Below are positions 33,421 to 44,516 of a DNA stretch of 64,000 nucleotides, piece by piece. Within the stretch, counting starts at the first letter, position 1; every line of letters begins with the position of its first letter. The notes under the pieces were generated by a model. The model was given only the letters and a program-made list of their open reading frames with translations, ran no database searches and was not told the DNA's origin. The position numbers and the translations under genes were made by a program. The stretch is from Anaspis maculata. Taxonomy: Eukaryota; Arthropoda; Insecta; Coleoptera; Scraptiidae. The stretch lies in NCBI GenBank assembly GCA_949128115.1, contig OX421966.1:33125042-33189041 (forward strand). Reading direction: 5' to 3'.

Positions 33421-33447
33421 TATGTGTGTGTGTATGTGTGTCTGTCT
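33413..33447. repeat. TG-rich microsatellite
   Basis: Interrupted TGTGTGTATG / TGTCTGTCTG run inside the repeat family shared with 31.7 kb. Confidence 0.9.
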
Positions 33448-34564
33448 GTGATCTTCCACGATAACTGCCGTAACGTTGACTGGATCGACTTGATATTTGG
33501 TATACAAACATGGTTGTTTCCTGAAAAGAGCCCATTAGTTTTTGGCTGTCATCTGTCAAACCCAACTGTCACTATCATCAAATGTCAGAAACTATATCTC
33601 ACGGAACTCAACTTGCAATATGTCATTTGAAAGCCCTTGGAAAACTGTATTCAGAACAGTTGGAAACATTGCCCTATCTGTCATCTGTCAAATAATAAAA
33701 AATGTTAAAGTTCAAAACTTTACCAATTAATTATTCAAAATCTATCTGATGGATTGGAACCAGATTTGGCAGGAAGCAACACAACAAAAGAGTCAAATTG
33801 AGGCCGCAGTTGCAGTTTTCCACCATTCTCCAGTTGAGCGTAATGAATTTTCGAAATTTCTCCTGGCCGTTGCCACTCAGGAGGGGCTCTCGCCGGTGTT
33901 TCGACCAGCACGACTCGCTTTTGTAGCAGGACTCCACTCAAAAATTTATTCCTGCTCGGGGATCGACTTTTTTTTGGAAATTTCAACTGATATCGAAAGT
34001 AGATTGTATTGAGCGTCGTGCAGGTCTATTTTCAGAGTTGACACGGTTTCGGTTTTCCGACTGTAATTTTTTCAAAATGAAATTTGCACATTCCGTGAAT
34101 TTGAGAAAAACGCAATGCAAACTTCTACATGCGGTAGGCCCACAGGCCCCACGAAATATTAATTTTAGGTGCAGACATGCTGTGAATAAAAGTTAGAGAA
34201 AAGATTGAGCTAATTTTTGGAGGAAAAATTTTCGAAATCGGATCAACAGTTGCCGAGTTTTCCTCTCTGGAAAAACTGCAAATTTTCCAACTTTTTATTC
34301 AGTGAACAGATTTCTCGGAATTGTTTTTTTTTGAGAATAGATAACTGGTTCTTGAACATTTTCCAATAATTTCTCTCCAATTTCCCGGAAATTTTCCTCC
34401 TGAAAATATAAAACCACTCATGCGATCGTACAAATTAAGCGGTTCTGTCACGATAATTACCGAATTATTGATCCGATCAAATCGAAATCAGGTACGGAGG
34501 CCTAAGTTCAGCCTGGAATGTTCTGATTAGACTTTGGGTGGATGATTTTGATCGGAAGCCCTCA

Positions 34565-34990
34565 GGTGGCACATTGGGTCTGGGTTTGTCTGCCCAAGCT
34601 CTAAATTGAAAATATAGAATTGAAATTTGACACACAGATGCAGTGAAAGTTTTCAATCAAGTTTTTGTGATTTCATCATCATATTTAAAGTAGGGACAAA
34701 AATTTCAATAAGGAACCAGCATGGCATTTTTGAGATATCACAGCAGTTAGCTACCTAGTTCTACCTTTTTGATCATTTCATCACCTTGGAAAACTGACCT
34801 AACCTGTCATTTTTTCTGTCCGCTCAACAATAGATGCAGGATGCTCGCTAAACGCTCGACTAAATAGAATTTTTTCATCAATTTCCAAATCGAATCGCCC
34901 CCTCCCGAAGGGACACTTCGATCAAAATCATTACTGACGTCCCTGGATACCGCCGGGAAAGTTTTGTGTCGCCCCACAACAGATTTTTTA
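34565..34990 (+). repeat. direct repeat, copy 2
   Basis: Partner of 32970-33420. It ends in GGGAAAGTTTTGTGTCGCCC then CACAACAGATTT like copy 1, then runs into the right arm of the 30368 palindrome. Confidence 0.9.
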
Positions 34991-35162
34991 CCATGAAGTT
35001 ATTCATCTTATTCTATATTCGACTATTGTTGTACCAAATTCCATTCCTCAATTCCAAAAAACCAAGGCCTCTCCGATTTTTCAAAATGAACCTTGAAATT
35101 ATAAAAAAAATCAATTTCTTACTTTTAGTAGATAGCACTGCCACAAACTGAAAAACAAAAAT

Positions 35163-35305
35163 ACACTCATGGGTAGTATTAATAAAAAATAAGCATAAGC
35201 ATTTGCTTGGGATTTCATAGACGTTGCCAGGGAAAGTCTGCTTAGCAAACTCCTCAGAAATCTGAGCAAATGCTTATGCTTATTTTTTATTATTACTACC
35301 CATAA
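35163..35305. mobile_element. 143-bp hairpin MITE
   Basis: ATGGGTAGTATTAATAAAAA, then AATAAGCATAAGCATTTGCT, is inverted at AGCAAATGCTTATGCTTATT then TATTACTACCCAT. Confidence 0.85.
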
Positions 35306-35403
35306 TAGAGCTTAAAAAGCTGAACAAGAAAATATAATCAAAAGTGGGGCATTTTCTTTAAAAAAATCACTATTTTTGTTATATGCGCAAAAATGGAGCA
35401 CCT

Positions 35404-36925
35404 GTACAGGGTGGTCCATCCTAGCGTAATTATCCCATAGCGGTCTTACCGTTCAAGATAGAGGAAAAGATGTAGGAAAGAAGTTATATGGTTTGATGAA
35501 ACCTATAACCTAAAATTATTTTCAGCTATATAGGTGTCTCATTTTGACGGGATCAAGAAAACGTCAATTTTTTTAAATAGAACACCTTTTATTTTTTTGC
35601 ATTTTCATGTTCAACTTTTTCAACTGCATTATGCCTGTATTTTTGTTTCTCAATTGTGGGGCAGTGCTACCAACTAAAAATTAAAAACTGATTAAAATCG
35701 CATTTTCACAGTTTTCTTTGAAAAATCGTAGTGGCCTTGCTTTTTAAAACTAAGAAAAGAAGCTTGACATGGTGATAGTCAAGTCAAAGACCAATATCCC
35801 AATGTCAAAAAATTGCGATTTCAAAAAATTGGCCGTTCACAAAAAAACTTCAAACTTTATAATTTTCAAACTATCATTACTAATTTTTTTCAAATGGCAT
35901 GCCCCTAATTTCATAACGTTATCTGATAGCTTTTTTTACCCTCTTTCATTTTTAACAGGGGTACTCTACCCTTAAACTCAACTTTTCTCGAGATAATTGG
36001 AAATTTCCACAAAATTTGCTATTTGTTTGGTTTTTTCAAAAAATTGAGTTGGCCGTGATGATTGACAGACAAGCCAAATAGTACGCAACTCTCATCAGTT
36101 AGTCAGTCTGAATATTGTCGAACAAAGAAAAATGACTTTACGCGAGAGGAAATGATTGATATGATATTCTGGTAATCATCCAGATATCCAGGATCCCACT
36201 TTGTTTTCTTTTTGCGTTGAAGCCATTTTTTTTTGTTCGACAGTATTCAGACTGACTAAACTGACAGCTGCGTACTATTTGGCTTGCCTGTCATTCATCG
36301 CGACCAACTCAATTTTTGAAAAAAAAAGCTAATTTTGTGAAAATATCCGATTATCTTGAAAAAATGAAGTTTAAGGGTAGGGTACCCCCAGTAAAAATGA
36401 AAGAGGATAAAAAAGCTATCAGATAACGTTACAAAATTAGGGGCATGCCATTTGAAAAAATGAGTTGATACTTTGAAAATCATGAAGTTCGATGTTTTTT
36501 TTGTGAATTCAAGAAATCCCAATTTTTTGACATTTGGGATATTGATCTTTGACTTGACTAGCACCATGTCAAGTTTCATCTCCTGGTTTTGAAAAGCAAG
36601 ACCGCTACGATTTTTATAAGAAAACTGTGGAAATGCGATTTTTTTTTAATTTTAATTTTTAGTTGGTAGCACTGCCACACAATTGAAAAACAAAAATACA
36701 GGCATAAGACAGTTGAAAAAGTTGAACATAAAAATGCAAGAAAATATGGGGTGTTTCATTTAAAAAAATTGACGTTTCGTTGATCCCGTCAAAATGGGAC
36801 TCGCTGTATAGCTGAAAAAATGTTTAGGATATAGGTTTCATCAAACCTTCTCTCTTACATCTTTTTCTCTATTTTAAACGGTAAGACCGCTATGGGATAA
36901 TTACGCTAGGATGGACCACCTGTAT
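35404..36925. mobile_element. 1.5-kb palindrome, TIR TACAGGGTGGTCCATCC
   Basis: TACAGGGTGGTCCATCCTAG is inverted at CTAGGATGGACCACCTGTA. ATTATCCCATAGCGGTCTTA (35430) is inverted near 36895, GTGGCAGTGCTACCAAC-type sequence near 35660 and 36660, and ATTGTCGAACAAAGAAAAA (36114) at 36224. A lone partial end with the same sequence is at 45124. Confidence 0.9.
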
Positions 36926-36929
36926 CTCG

Positions 36930-37600
36930 CAAGGGACGGGCGCTAGGAAAGCCCGACGCACGTTTGCAGGACCCTGTATTTGAATAGCGTTCTTCAGCGA
37001 AGTAGCGTTGCACCGGCAACAGCTGCCCTCTACGAAGCAAACTGTGGTTTTGGTTCATGACTCCGGATTTTTTTGAAGCGTTGTTTGTTACTTGTTTTTT
37101 TTTGCTCAACTGTTAAATTGTACAGAAGCATGTTTTAGTTTAGGATTTTGATTTCAATAATGATTCTTTTTAGATAAAAAGTGAATAATCAATTTGATTG
37201 GTGCTTTAAATTCCCTACCTTGGTACCTACCCATAAACATGGATAATATAGGTACTATTGTAAACAATACAATGCATTTTTAATCGATTATTTTCCTAGA
37301 TTGCCCATTAACTGTAGAGTGTCGAGTGGGAGAGATTAATAATTTACACACACTTAATTGAGGTGGTCTAGTAGTCGTCTACTCTAGTCTAGGTTGTTGA
37401 CAGTTGAGCATGTCGATTGTCGATTGCTTTGCTATTACTTACCAGAGGCGCCTCAAAAAGAGAAATTAATATGCTGATCAATTTTCACATTTCGTCCCTT
37501 CCGTCGCGCCCCGGTGGGCTTTATTAGTCACTGGTTCTTCTGACATTAAGCATTAAGTGTTTAGAGGATTGAGGGGCGCAGGGGGGAAGCGAGAGGGGGC
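36930..37600. other. no gene recognised
   Basis: Unique AT-rich sequence with no repeat arms or domain-bearing ORF. Confidence 0.4.
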
Positions 37601-38370
37601 TTATTCTCTTGGCGGCTTGCGTTTTGCGCGCGCACCCGCCCTGGCCATTTTGTCACAATATTAACCTTTTGTTGTGATGTGTCTATTGCGATGAATTATG
37701 TTCGTCTTAATTGAATTACGGCTGGAAATTTGCGAAAATCGGTCGTGCAGCGTTGATTTTTGCCGATGATGGGAACGTCCGTCGTAGACTGCGGCGGCTG
37801 ACGTGCGGTGCGGCGACGATCGAAAACGGCCGCGGCTTGAAACGTTCGAAACGCGGGCAGCCAGGCAGCAAGCCGCCGGACAAACGACGATCGCGGGAGC
37901 TGCCATATCGTTTCTCCGTGGAGAACTGTCACATTGTGTTACGTCATTTTCGTGGTGATCCAGTGAGTCTGTGGGGGGTTTGTGGTGCTGGGGGTGATTG
38001 TTGGACTTGGAATTTTCCGGTGCGTCGTCCGTTGACCGGCGGCGGGGCCGTCGGAGGCAGTGGGAAGGCCGTGAAAAGGCGGCGGCGGGTCTCGGCTGGC
38101 CCAAGATGGCGGCCGCCGACGGGAGCGAGCCGAGGCGGGCCGTTTGTGGCGCTCCGGCGCCCCAAAGCGCCGTCCGAGGGGGCTCCGGAGGGTCCAAGAC
38201 GACCGCATCAGGTACGAACTCGCATTTTCCAGTGTCCCCGGCCCGGGTCGAGGGGGCGCCGTGCCAATTTGAACCGATCCGACGGGGGAGGGTGCCCGGG
38301 AGCCCGATGCCGACGGCCGCATTTCGCACCGCCAATCACCTGGTTTTCAGACCTACCTTGCACACCTCGG
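37600..38370. promoter_or_regulatory. GC- and CpG-rich island, candidate promoter
   Basis: Strikingly GC-rich compared with the AT-rich window, with dense CG dinucleotides, overlapping long open frames on both strands (an effect of low stop-codon frequency) and a CCAAGATGGCGGC YY1/Pho-like motif at 38101. It precedes the KAT6 exons by about 8.5 kb and is the only island of this kind, so it may be that gene's promoter and 5' exon, or a divergent promoter. The long minus-strand frame (37661-38335) shows no domain. Confidence 0.45.
38106..38211 (+). CDS. candidate alternative first coding exon of the KAT6 gene
   Basis: ATG in the good context CCAAGATGG starts MAAADGSEPRRAVCG and ends at CATCAG|GTACGA, a strong donor, in phase 1. 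The acceptor-like ATTTCAATTCCAG at 46820 then reads on in frame, without stops, through APSSSTATDGSE into the MCEPEEV start at 46856. The peptide is Ala/Gly/Ser-rich with no domain. Frame agreement alone has a one-in-three chance of being accidental, so this is a hypothesis; the exon might instead be untranslated. Confidence 0.3.
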
Positions 38371-38996
38371 GAGTTTTCCACAATGCAGATGCTGGACAAG
38401 TTCACAAAACACATGACTCATGCAAAACACGTAAATCTTTTTAACGTTTTTCTTAAAAACAAAAAAAAACAACATGCATCAACAATCAACATCACAAGTC
38501 TGATTTAGAAAACTAATTACCCATTAATGACAAAGCATGCCATGATAATAAAAAAGACAAACGATTGACAAACTGTCAAACTGACAAATGACACTGTCAT
38601 AGAAAGTGGTTTGATTTTGTTTGATTGTGATTTGTTAAATTTTTGTCAAATTTGACATTGGTCTTGTCAAGCCAAATATCGAATATTATATTTTTTATAA
38701 TTATTTCAACCCAAAAGAGCCACTTCTAAAAATTTTAGGCGCCAAAGAAATATTGGCGGGAAACATTCCGTGAGTCAAGTACCTAGTAGTGGCCAAGGCC
38801 AAGGACGATTCGGAAACTAAATATTTTGATAATTATGCTAATACTTGAGTATACACATGGAAATAATCTACAGCAATTTTTTAAATGCGGGAAACTGTTA
38901 AGGTAGTAGGAATAAGGGGGCATAGGTTCGTGCCGGGTGCAGCTTCGTTAAGATACGGGTGTCCCAGAAATAATCGGAAGAAAAAACCTTAGATAA

Positions 38997-39345
38997 ACTG
39001 CGGCCGAAAATTTTGTTACGTCTGCAAAAATTTATCAATTTTCGAATTACACACTTCGTGAATGTGGTCGTGGTCTGAAGAAACCACTTGCTTTTACAGG
39101 GATGCTTTACTTTTTGAGAACAAGCACCGTATGACCAAAAACTTTCCTCCTCTAGGCAGGCTGTGGGCTGGTCATTGGCAGGCAAACGAGGCTGATTTTG
39201 GCCAGGCCACAGCCTGCCTAGAGGAGGAATGTTTTTGATCATACGGTAGTAGTGATCTTTCCAAGTTACAATCATACGGTCAAAATTTGAATTTAAAAAT
39301 TGACAAGTTATGACAGCTGTGTATGTCAAAATTTTCGGCCGCTGT
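38997..39345. mobile_element. palindrome with GCGGCCGAAAATTTTG ends
   Basis: CTGCGGCCGAAAATTTTG is inverted at CAAAATTTTCGGCCGCTG. It is split by the MITE at 39126-39247. Confidence 0.75.
39126..39247. mobile_element. 122-bp MITE, TIR ACCGTATGATCAAAAAC (copy 1)
   Basis: ACCGTATGACCAAAAACTTT then CCTCCTCTAGGCAGGCTGTG is inverted at its right end. A second copy lies at 46095-46216 in the opposite orientation, as judged from the loop sequence. Confidence 0.9.
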
Positions 39346-39349
39346 TTTA

Positions 39350-39860
39350 CTTACCCCATTTATTCATATCATGATCCATGATTGTGAATTTTGTTTTAAA
39401 ATAATTCGGCTCCGTAAAGGAGATACTTTGAAGAGCTCTTCAAAGTTTGACTTTTTTCACGAAGTTTTTCGTGACTAAATCATAAACGGGTTGAGATATT
39501 TGCGAGTGTATTTGGTCATAATTTGCAAGATATTTGTTTTGAATGAAATTGAAAAAATTTGAAAAGTTTTTTTTTGAGAATATTTGGGAGCATGATCATT
39601 CTATCTGGGGATGACTTGGCGTCACATTGAAGTTTATGCATTAGCTGCCACTGTCATAAACCAAAGGCGTTGAAATTCATTATTTTTATAAATGAGAAAA
39701 ATGTGCGGAATCGAAATACATATGTACTTAGTTAAAAAGCTCTAAGCAACATCACAAGTTGGCATAATGCGAGGCGCAATGGCAGTTGACAGCAAATTTC
39801 GCTGAATGTATGACCTCGCGAGCTACAAGTGGTGTCCTTTATCAGTAGGTAATAGAATTA
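39350..39860. other. no gene recognised
   Basis: AT-rich unique sequence. AAGAGCTCTTCAAAGTTTGA near 39432 is a short local palindrome only. Confidence 0.4.
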
Positions 39861-39869
39861 TTTGTTAAT

Positions 39870-39959
39870 TCGACAGTTCTCGATCTCGACAATTTCCCCT
39901 TTCTCTGCACCTTTCACCATTTAGAAAAGGGAAAATTGTCGAGATCGACAACTGTCGAG
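39870..39959. repeat. hairpin
   Basis: CGACAGTTCTCGATCTCGAC and AATTTCCCCTTT are inverted at AAAGGGAAAATT and GTCGAGATCGACAACTGTCG. Confidence 0.85.
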
Positions 39960-41223
39960 TGTTAGTGGTTCCACCACAGGTCCCCCGTTTCATAAAAGCG
40001 ACAAGTCTGAGCTTACCCAGTATGTAGTGTTGGTTGCTATTGTTTCAACTTGCAACTTTTTGTTGCAAGGCTTCATTGGAGTAGAGTGACAGTAAGGTTA
40101 TAAATCAAATTGTCACCGAGTTGCTCCCGACCCCACCGTGGTCTCTCTTGATGGTTCGCTGTAAAAACTTTTCTTTGATAATTTTTTCCGTATAGATTTT
40201 AAAATCGGGGACTGTAATATTCTACAACCCATCAACTATTATGCAGTGTCGCAAAAAACTTTTTTTTTGTTGATAGCGACACCCTGTATATTCAAACTGC
40301 AATCAATGTAGTTTTTTTATTCTGAATACAAATATACAGGGTGTTTCAATCGACACGAGCCACCCTGAATAAATTTTTGCCTGATGAAATTTAGAAAATT
40401 TACCGAGATTCTTCGATTTTTGTTTTGAGTGGGACATCTAAAGCATATATCGGCAAATTTCTATCTTCAACCCCCTCACCTCCACCCTACCCAACTTAAA
40501 AATTTCAAATGACACCACCTACCTTGCGATACATCAAATTGAAGAGAAATTAATTCTCTTTTCGAAAAAAAAATCCAAAATTTCTAAAACCCTGCCCCTT
40601 TTCTCCCAAAGATTCTCTTGTGTGTCCATTTTAATATTCTGGACCCCTAGATTCTTTTCAGTTTGGTCAGTTTCATCCTGAACAGCATCGAATAAGAGAA
40701 TTTTTGGTGAAAAAAGTGCAGCCCAAATTCACCCGTTGCTCTCTCCCACCCCAACTTCAAAATTTACCAATACACCACCTGCCTTGTGATACATCGGATT
40801 AAAGTGGGAATTAAGGGAATTAAATTCTCTCTGAAAACAATTTTTTGTGAATTTTCAACTCCTCCCCTTTAGGAGGAAAAGGTTTTTGAAAATTTTGAAA
40901 ATATCTTTTTCGGAAAGAGGATTCAATTCGCTTCAATTTGATATGCTACAAAGTAGGTAGTGTCATTTTAGATTTTGGAATTGGTGGGGGGGAGCGAAGG
41001 GGTGAATTTGAGTGGAACTTTTCCCACAGTAATTTTTCTCCCTCGATGCTGTGCAGGATGACGTTGACTGCATCAAAGAGAAGTGAGAGGTCAAGAATAT
41101 CAAACTGGACATTCAGAGAATTTTAGGAAGAAGAGGGGTCCGGTGGGGTTAAAAAAATAGGAAATATTTTTTCAGAAAAAGATTTGCATTCTTTTTTTTT
41201 CAATTTGATGTATCGCAAAGTAG

Positions 41224-41231
41224 GTATGTAG
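41224..41231. repeat. 8-bp target-site duplication GTATGTAG (left)
   Basis: Identical to 44106-44113 on the other side of the element. Confidence 0.85.
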
Positions 41232-41261
41232 CGAGGGGCCAACCACTCATGAAATTTTGTA

Positions 41262-41455
41262 CAGGTATTCCGGGAATACCATATATTTCCGACCTATTCC
41301 TGAATTTCCTCGCATTCCCTATTATTTCCCAAGTATTCTTCAATATTTCTTTATATTCCCAAGTATTTCCATGTATTCTCCAGTATTTCCTTGTATTCCC
41401 CAGTATTTCCTGAAATTTCCAAGTATTCTCAGGTATTCCCAAAGTATTTCTTATG
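41262..41455 (+). repeat. degenerate TATTYCC repeats, left subterminal
   Basis: About 18 approximate copies of CAGTATTTCC / AAGTATTCCC with a period near 10 bp. The same motif, in the same orientation, fills 43908-44070. Confidence 0.85.
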
Positions 41456-41611
41456 CTCCCAAATTCAAATATATCGCAGTCAAATGCCTAAAAACCTCAA
41501 ATTGACGCGCCCTCGCGGTTTAAAACGTTATAAATATCAAGTATAAAACTTAGCAGTGAGATTTTTTCAGTGAATAATAATAAAAATAATATTTAGGTTG
41601 AGATCTAAAAA

Positions 41612-41681
41612 ATCAGTTTGGCAACGCCGCATCAAAACGTCAAAATATCAGTTTGGCAACGCCGCATCAAAACGTCAAAAA
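41612..41681 (+). repeat. 35-bp tandem duplication
   Basis: ATCAGTTTGGCAACGCCGCA then TCAAAACGTCAAAAT twice, period 35. Confidence 0.97.
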
Positions 41682-41751
41682 ATGTTTACCATCATGAGAA
41701 AAGACGACAGCTTTACCTATCTGACTTGATAAGGTTTGGCTTTAGATACAG

Positions 41752-41865
41752 TAACGGGTGTTTTTTTTAAATCTGGCGTCTAAGCATGCTGTGCTCCGGC
41801 CGAATGAGGCTTCTTTCGGCTGAAGCACGCATACTTGGACGTCAGATAAAAAAAACACCCGTTAC
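41752..41865. mobile_element. 114-bp hairpin MITE, GGGTGTTTTTTT ends (copy 2)
   Basis: TAACGGGTGTTTTTTTTAAA then TCTGGCGTC is inverted at GACGTCAGATAAAAAAAACA then CCCGTTA. Same family as 24843-24954. Confidence 0.9.
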
Positions 41866-42540
41866 AGGGTGTAAAAAATTATTTTTTACAAAAAATTTCC
41901 AATATTTGAAAAAAATATGCATTTTGGGTATAGGACATACCATATGAAAAATGTAGCCAGACAAATCCAATCATGCCAAAAAATACAGGGGGTGCCATTG
42001 AAATAAATGAAGTTTTGACTTTCGTGAATAACCGACTTTCAGATGTTTTTCATCACCCTGTACATTGCCGCCATATCATGTGGATAGAGATGTCTTCTTC
42101 TCAATGTATTCCAAATTTCAAGACCGGTAACGCCACGCCGCACCAAAACGTGAAACATTTCATACCGCCCTGAACCTATTGGCATTGTACTATACACTAT
42201 CAGCCTTCAAAGGCTAATAAGAATATGTGACAGAATATAGGATGTTCAATTTGAAAAAAGTTGACATACGTAAGGTACCTGAACTATATATAAGTCACCT
42301 CACCCTGTGAAATTGAATTTTTTTGAGTGATACAGAATGAAAAACGATGTGGATAGGCGTTTGAATCATATTTTAATCTTGAACGGATGAAACGTAGTGT
42401 TCCGATCCCTCACTATTGACCCACCCTGTATTATACAGGGTGCAAGGTACTAGTTGTAACAAATTTTGAGAGATGATTCTTCAAGTATCACGTTTCATGA
42501 CAATCGTTCCACTTATGAGAAATTTCAATATGGCGGCGAA
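41866..42540. other. CAGGGTG/CACCCTG-rich stretch, no gene
   Basis: CAGGGTG or CACCCTG occurs near 41865, 42055, 42303, 42422 and 42437, the last two as CACCCTGTATTATACAGGGTG back to back. These look like abutting ends of several degraded elements. Confidence 0.45.
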
Positions 42541-42546
42541 GGTGGC

Positions 42547-42604
42547 GGTGGAATCATGGAATTCAGGTGGAATCATGGAATTCAGGTGGAATCATGGAAT
42601 TCAG
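42547..42604 (+). repeat. 19-bp tandem repeat, three copies
   Basis: GGTGGAATCATGGAATTCA at 42547, 42566 and 42585, exact. Confidence 0.97.
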
Positions 42605-43456
42605 CTTGAAAATAAGAATGTTCATACGAGACAAGAGTAAGTTCCAAGATCTCCAAGTTTCATGACAATCGTTTCACTAATAAAAAATTCAATATGGCGG
42701 CCAAGATGGCGGCGCAATTATGAAACTTGGCTTGAGAATGAGAATGATCATACGAGACAAGGGTAAGTTCCAACTTTCATGAAAATCGTTCCACTAATCA
42801 GAGATTTCAATATGGTGACCAAGATGGCTTCGCAACCATGAAATCCAATCTGCCTATTGGTCACCCCTGAGAACCTAAGCTATCCATCAGAGAAAGTTCC
42901 AGGGCTCTAGCTTCATTCCCCGAGGAGGAGTTCAATTTCTTTGAAGTCCACAGGAAGTTTTTGGGTTTTGATAATGATATTGATAACTATGTATGGATAC
43001 AAAAATCCCATTGACCACCCTTGGGATCATCAGCTATCCATCGGAAAAAGTTCCAAGGCCCTATAGCTTCATTCCCCGAGGAGGAGTAAACTTCTCAATT
43101 TATACACGGACAGGTGGACAGACAGATAAACCGGCCATATAAGCCTCATTTTCTTAAGACAATGCGCTAAAAATAAGATTGAACATACGAGACAAGGGTA
43201 AGTTCCAAGTTCCATGAAAATCGTTCCACTGAATTTCATGATTTCGCCGCCATTTTGGCCGCCATATTGGAGTTTCTTATTAGTGGAACGATTTTCATGG
43301 AACTTGAAACTTACCGTTGTCAAGCATTATGATCATTCTTATTTTCGAACTGAATTTCATGGTTTCGCCGCCACCTTGAAATCTCTCATTTATTTAGTGA
43401 AACGATTGACATGAAACTTACTCTTGCCTCGTATGAACATTCTTATTTTCAACCTT
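42604..43456. mobile_element. palindrome inside the hAT-like element
   Basis: GCTTGAAAATAAGAATGTTC then ATACGAGACAAGAGTAAG is inverted at CTTGCCTCGTATGAACATTC then TTATTTTCAA. GGCGGCCAAGATGGCGGCG (42694) is inverted at CGCCGCCATTTTGGCCGCC (43247). Confidence 0.8.
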
Positions 43457-43907
43457 GACTTTCATCAATAACAGAGATCTGCCCTAAGAAAATGCGCTAT
43501 TGCGACTCACGCACGTGAGGGGATATTCACTTGTTTATTATGCCATATACCTCGTCACACCACACAGGTACCTGATAATATTTCTAGCTAATCCACTATA
43601 TTTTTTAAGATTAGGTGAACAAGATCAAAATAGGTAATAATAGCTGTTAATTCTATGAAAGTTCTCGTATAAATATTATTACTATTTTACGCATGCATCA
43701 GGAGGAGCAATGCTTGAACATGTATGACAATTTGGTCTACACTTCCCTTTATTAACGCTTTTTCCCAGAAATTCACAGCACCGATTCTTTTACCTTCGAA
43801 CTGTGTTGTTCTCTCTGTCTTGTTTTTCTTTCGAACGACGAAATTTTTTCCATAACAAACGGAAACGGCTCGTCTCCCTATCTCTGTTGAGATTTTCTGA
43901 TACAAGT

Positions 43908-44070
43908 ATTTCCTAGGTATTCCTAGATATTTCCTGATATTCCCGCATATTCTCGAGTATTCCCATGTATTCCCAAGTATTTCCGAGTATTCCCGAATAT
44001 TCCCGGTATCTACATATATTTCCTAGTATTCTCCAAGTATTCCCTAGTATTTCCTAAGTATTCTGAACAT
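43908..44070 (+). repeat. degenerate TATTYCC repeats, right subterminal
   Basis: GAGTATTCCCATGTATTCCC and similar, about 16 approximate 10-bp units, same orientation as the left block. Confidence 0.85.
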
Positions 44071-44105
44071 TTTGTACAGGTATTCTCGGAGTGGTTGGCC
44101 CCTCG

Positions 44106-44113
44106 GTATGTAG
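44106..44113. repeat. 8-bp target-site duplication GTATGTAG (right)
   Basis: Partner of 41224-41231; the next bases TGTCATT continue the host repeat, as seen in the related copy near 40953 (GTAGGTAGTGTCATT). Confidence 0.85.
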
Positions 44114-44436
44114 TGTCATTGAGAGTGTCATTCGAAATTTCAAAGTTGTGGTGGTGGGGGGGGGTAAACAAAAATCGACGAGTCTCGGGAATTTTTTTAA
44201 ATTTCACTTGGCAAAAATTTATTCAGGGTGGCTCGTTTCCATTGAAACACCCTGTATACTACAGTGTTGAGTTATTTCCGACGGCAAATTGTTGAAAAAT
44301 TCTTAATTAAAGAATCCCACGTCACTGACTGGATATTTGGCTAAAAAATTCTGAAATTTTGCCTACAATTTTTCTTGTGGTAGTGCTAGGGGTATATTCG
44401 AGTGTTGAAAAAAGTCATGTTCAAGAAAAACAAATT

Positions 44437-44516
44437 CAACCCAGTCGGTATAGCACGGTGAGCTCGGCCCCGCTTTCAAAGGCGAAGGTCCCGGGTTCAA
44501 ATCCGCACTGGGCCAG
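44437..44516 (+). tRNA. tRNA-like sequence, pseudogene or SINE head
   Basis: CCCAGTCGGTATAGCACGGT, then GAGCTCGGCCCCGCTTTCAA and AGGCGAAGGTC, then GGGTTCAAATCCGCACTGGG. CCCAGT pairs with ACTGGG as an acceptor stem, GGTATAGCACGGTGAG fits an A box and GGTTCAAATCC a B box. It resembles Asp/Glu-type tRNAs, but the anticodon stem pairs poorly and there are extra bases, so a functional tRNA is unlikely. A tRNA-derived SINE could continue to about 44620. Confidence 0.5.

Larger units (their letters stand above)
30368..35405. mobile_element. 5-kb nested palindrome, TIR ACAGGTGTTCCATTTTTGCG
   Basis: ACAGGTGTTCCATTTTTGCG at 30368 is inverted at CGCAAAAATGGAGCACCTGT ending 35405. GTGGCAGTGCTACCAACTAA (30501) is inverted near 35135. 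The middle is occupied by a smaller palindrome and by GT-bearing direct repeats. Confidence 0.75.
41232..44105. mobile_element. 2.9-kb hAT-like non-autonomous element
   Basis: The ends CGAGGGGCCAACCACTC and, inverted, GAGTGGTTGGCCCCTCG resemble hAT termini (CAGGGG-type), and an exact 8-bp duplication GTATGTAG flanks them, the size typical of hAT. Both subterminal regions consist of degenerate TATTYCCNAG repeats. No transposase; later insertions fill the centre. Confidence 0.85.
40331..44255. mobile_element. palindrome with ATACAGGGTGTTTCAATSG ends
   Basis: ATACAGGGTGTTTCAATCGA then CACGAGCCACCCTGAATAAA and TTTTTGCC is inverted at GGCAAAAATTTATTCAGGGT then GGCTCG...CACCCTGTAT. The arms also contain repeated GTAGGTAGTGTCATT-like segments. 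The hAT-like element at 41232-44105 is inserted in its right part. Confidence 0.85.

Noticed and set aside
37661..38335. 224-codon minus-strand frame in the GC island
   Set aside because: Three overlapping long frames coexist here, as expected where stop codons are rare; none has a domain.
42555..43390. Possible MATGGCGGC-type coding starts in the hAT interior
   Set aside because: GGCGGC motifs belong to palindrome arms and occur inverted; no open frame of note.
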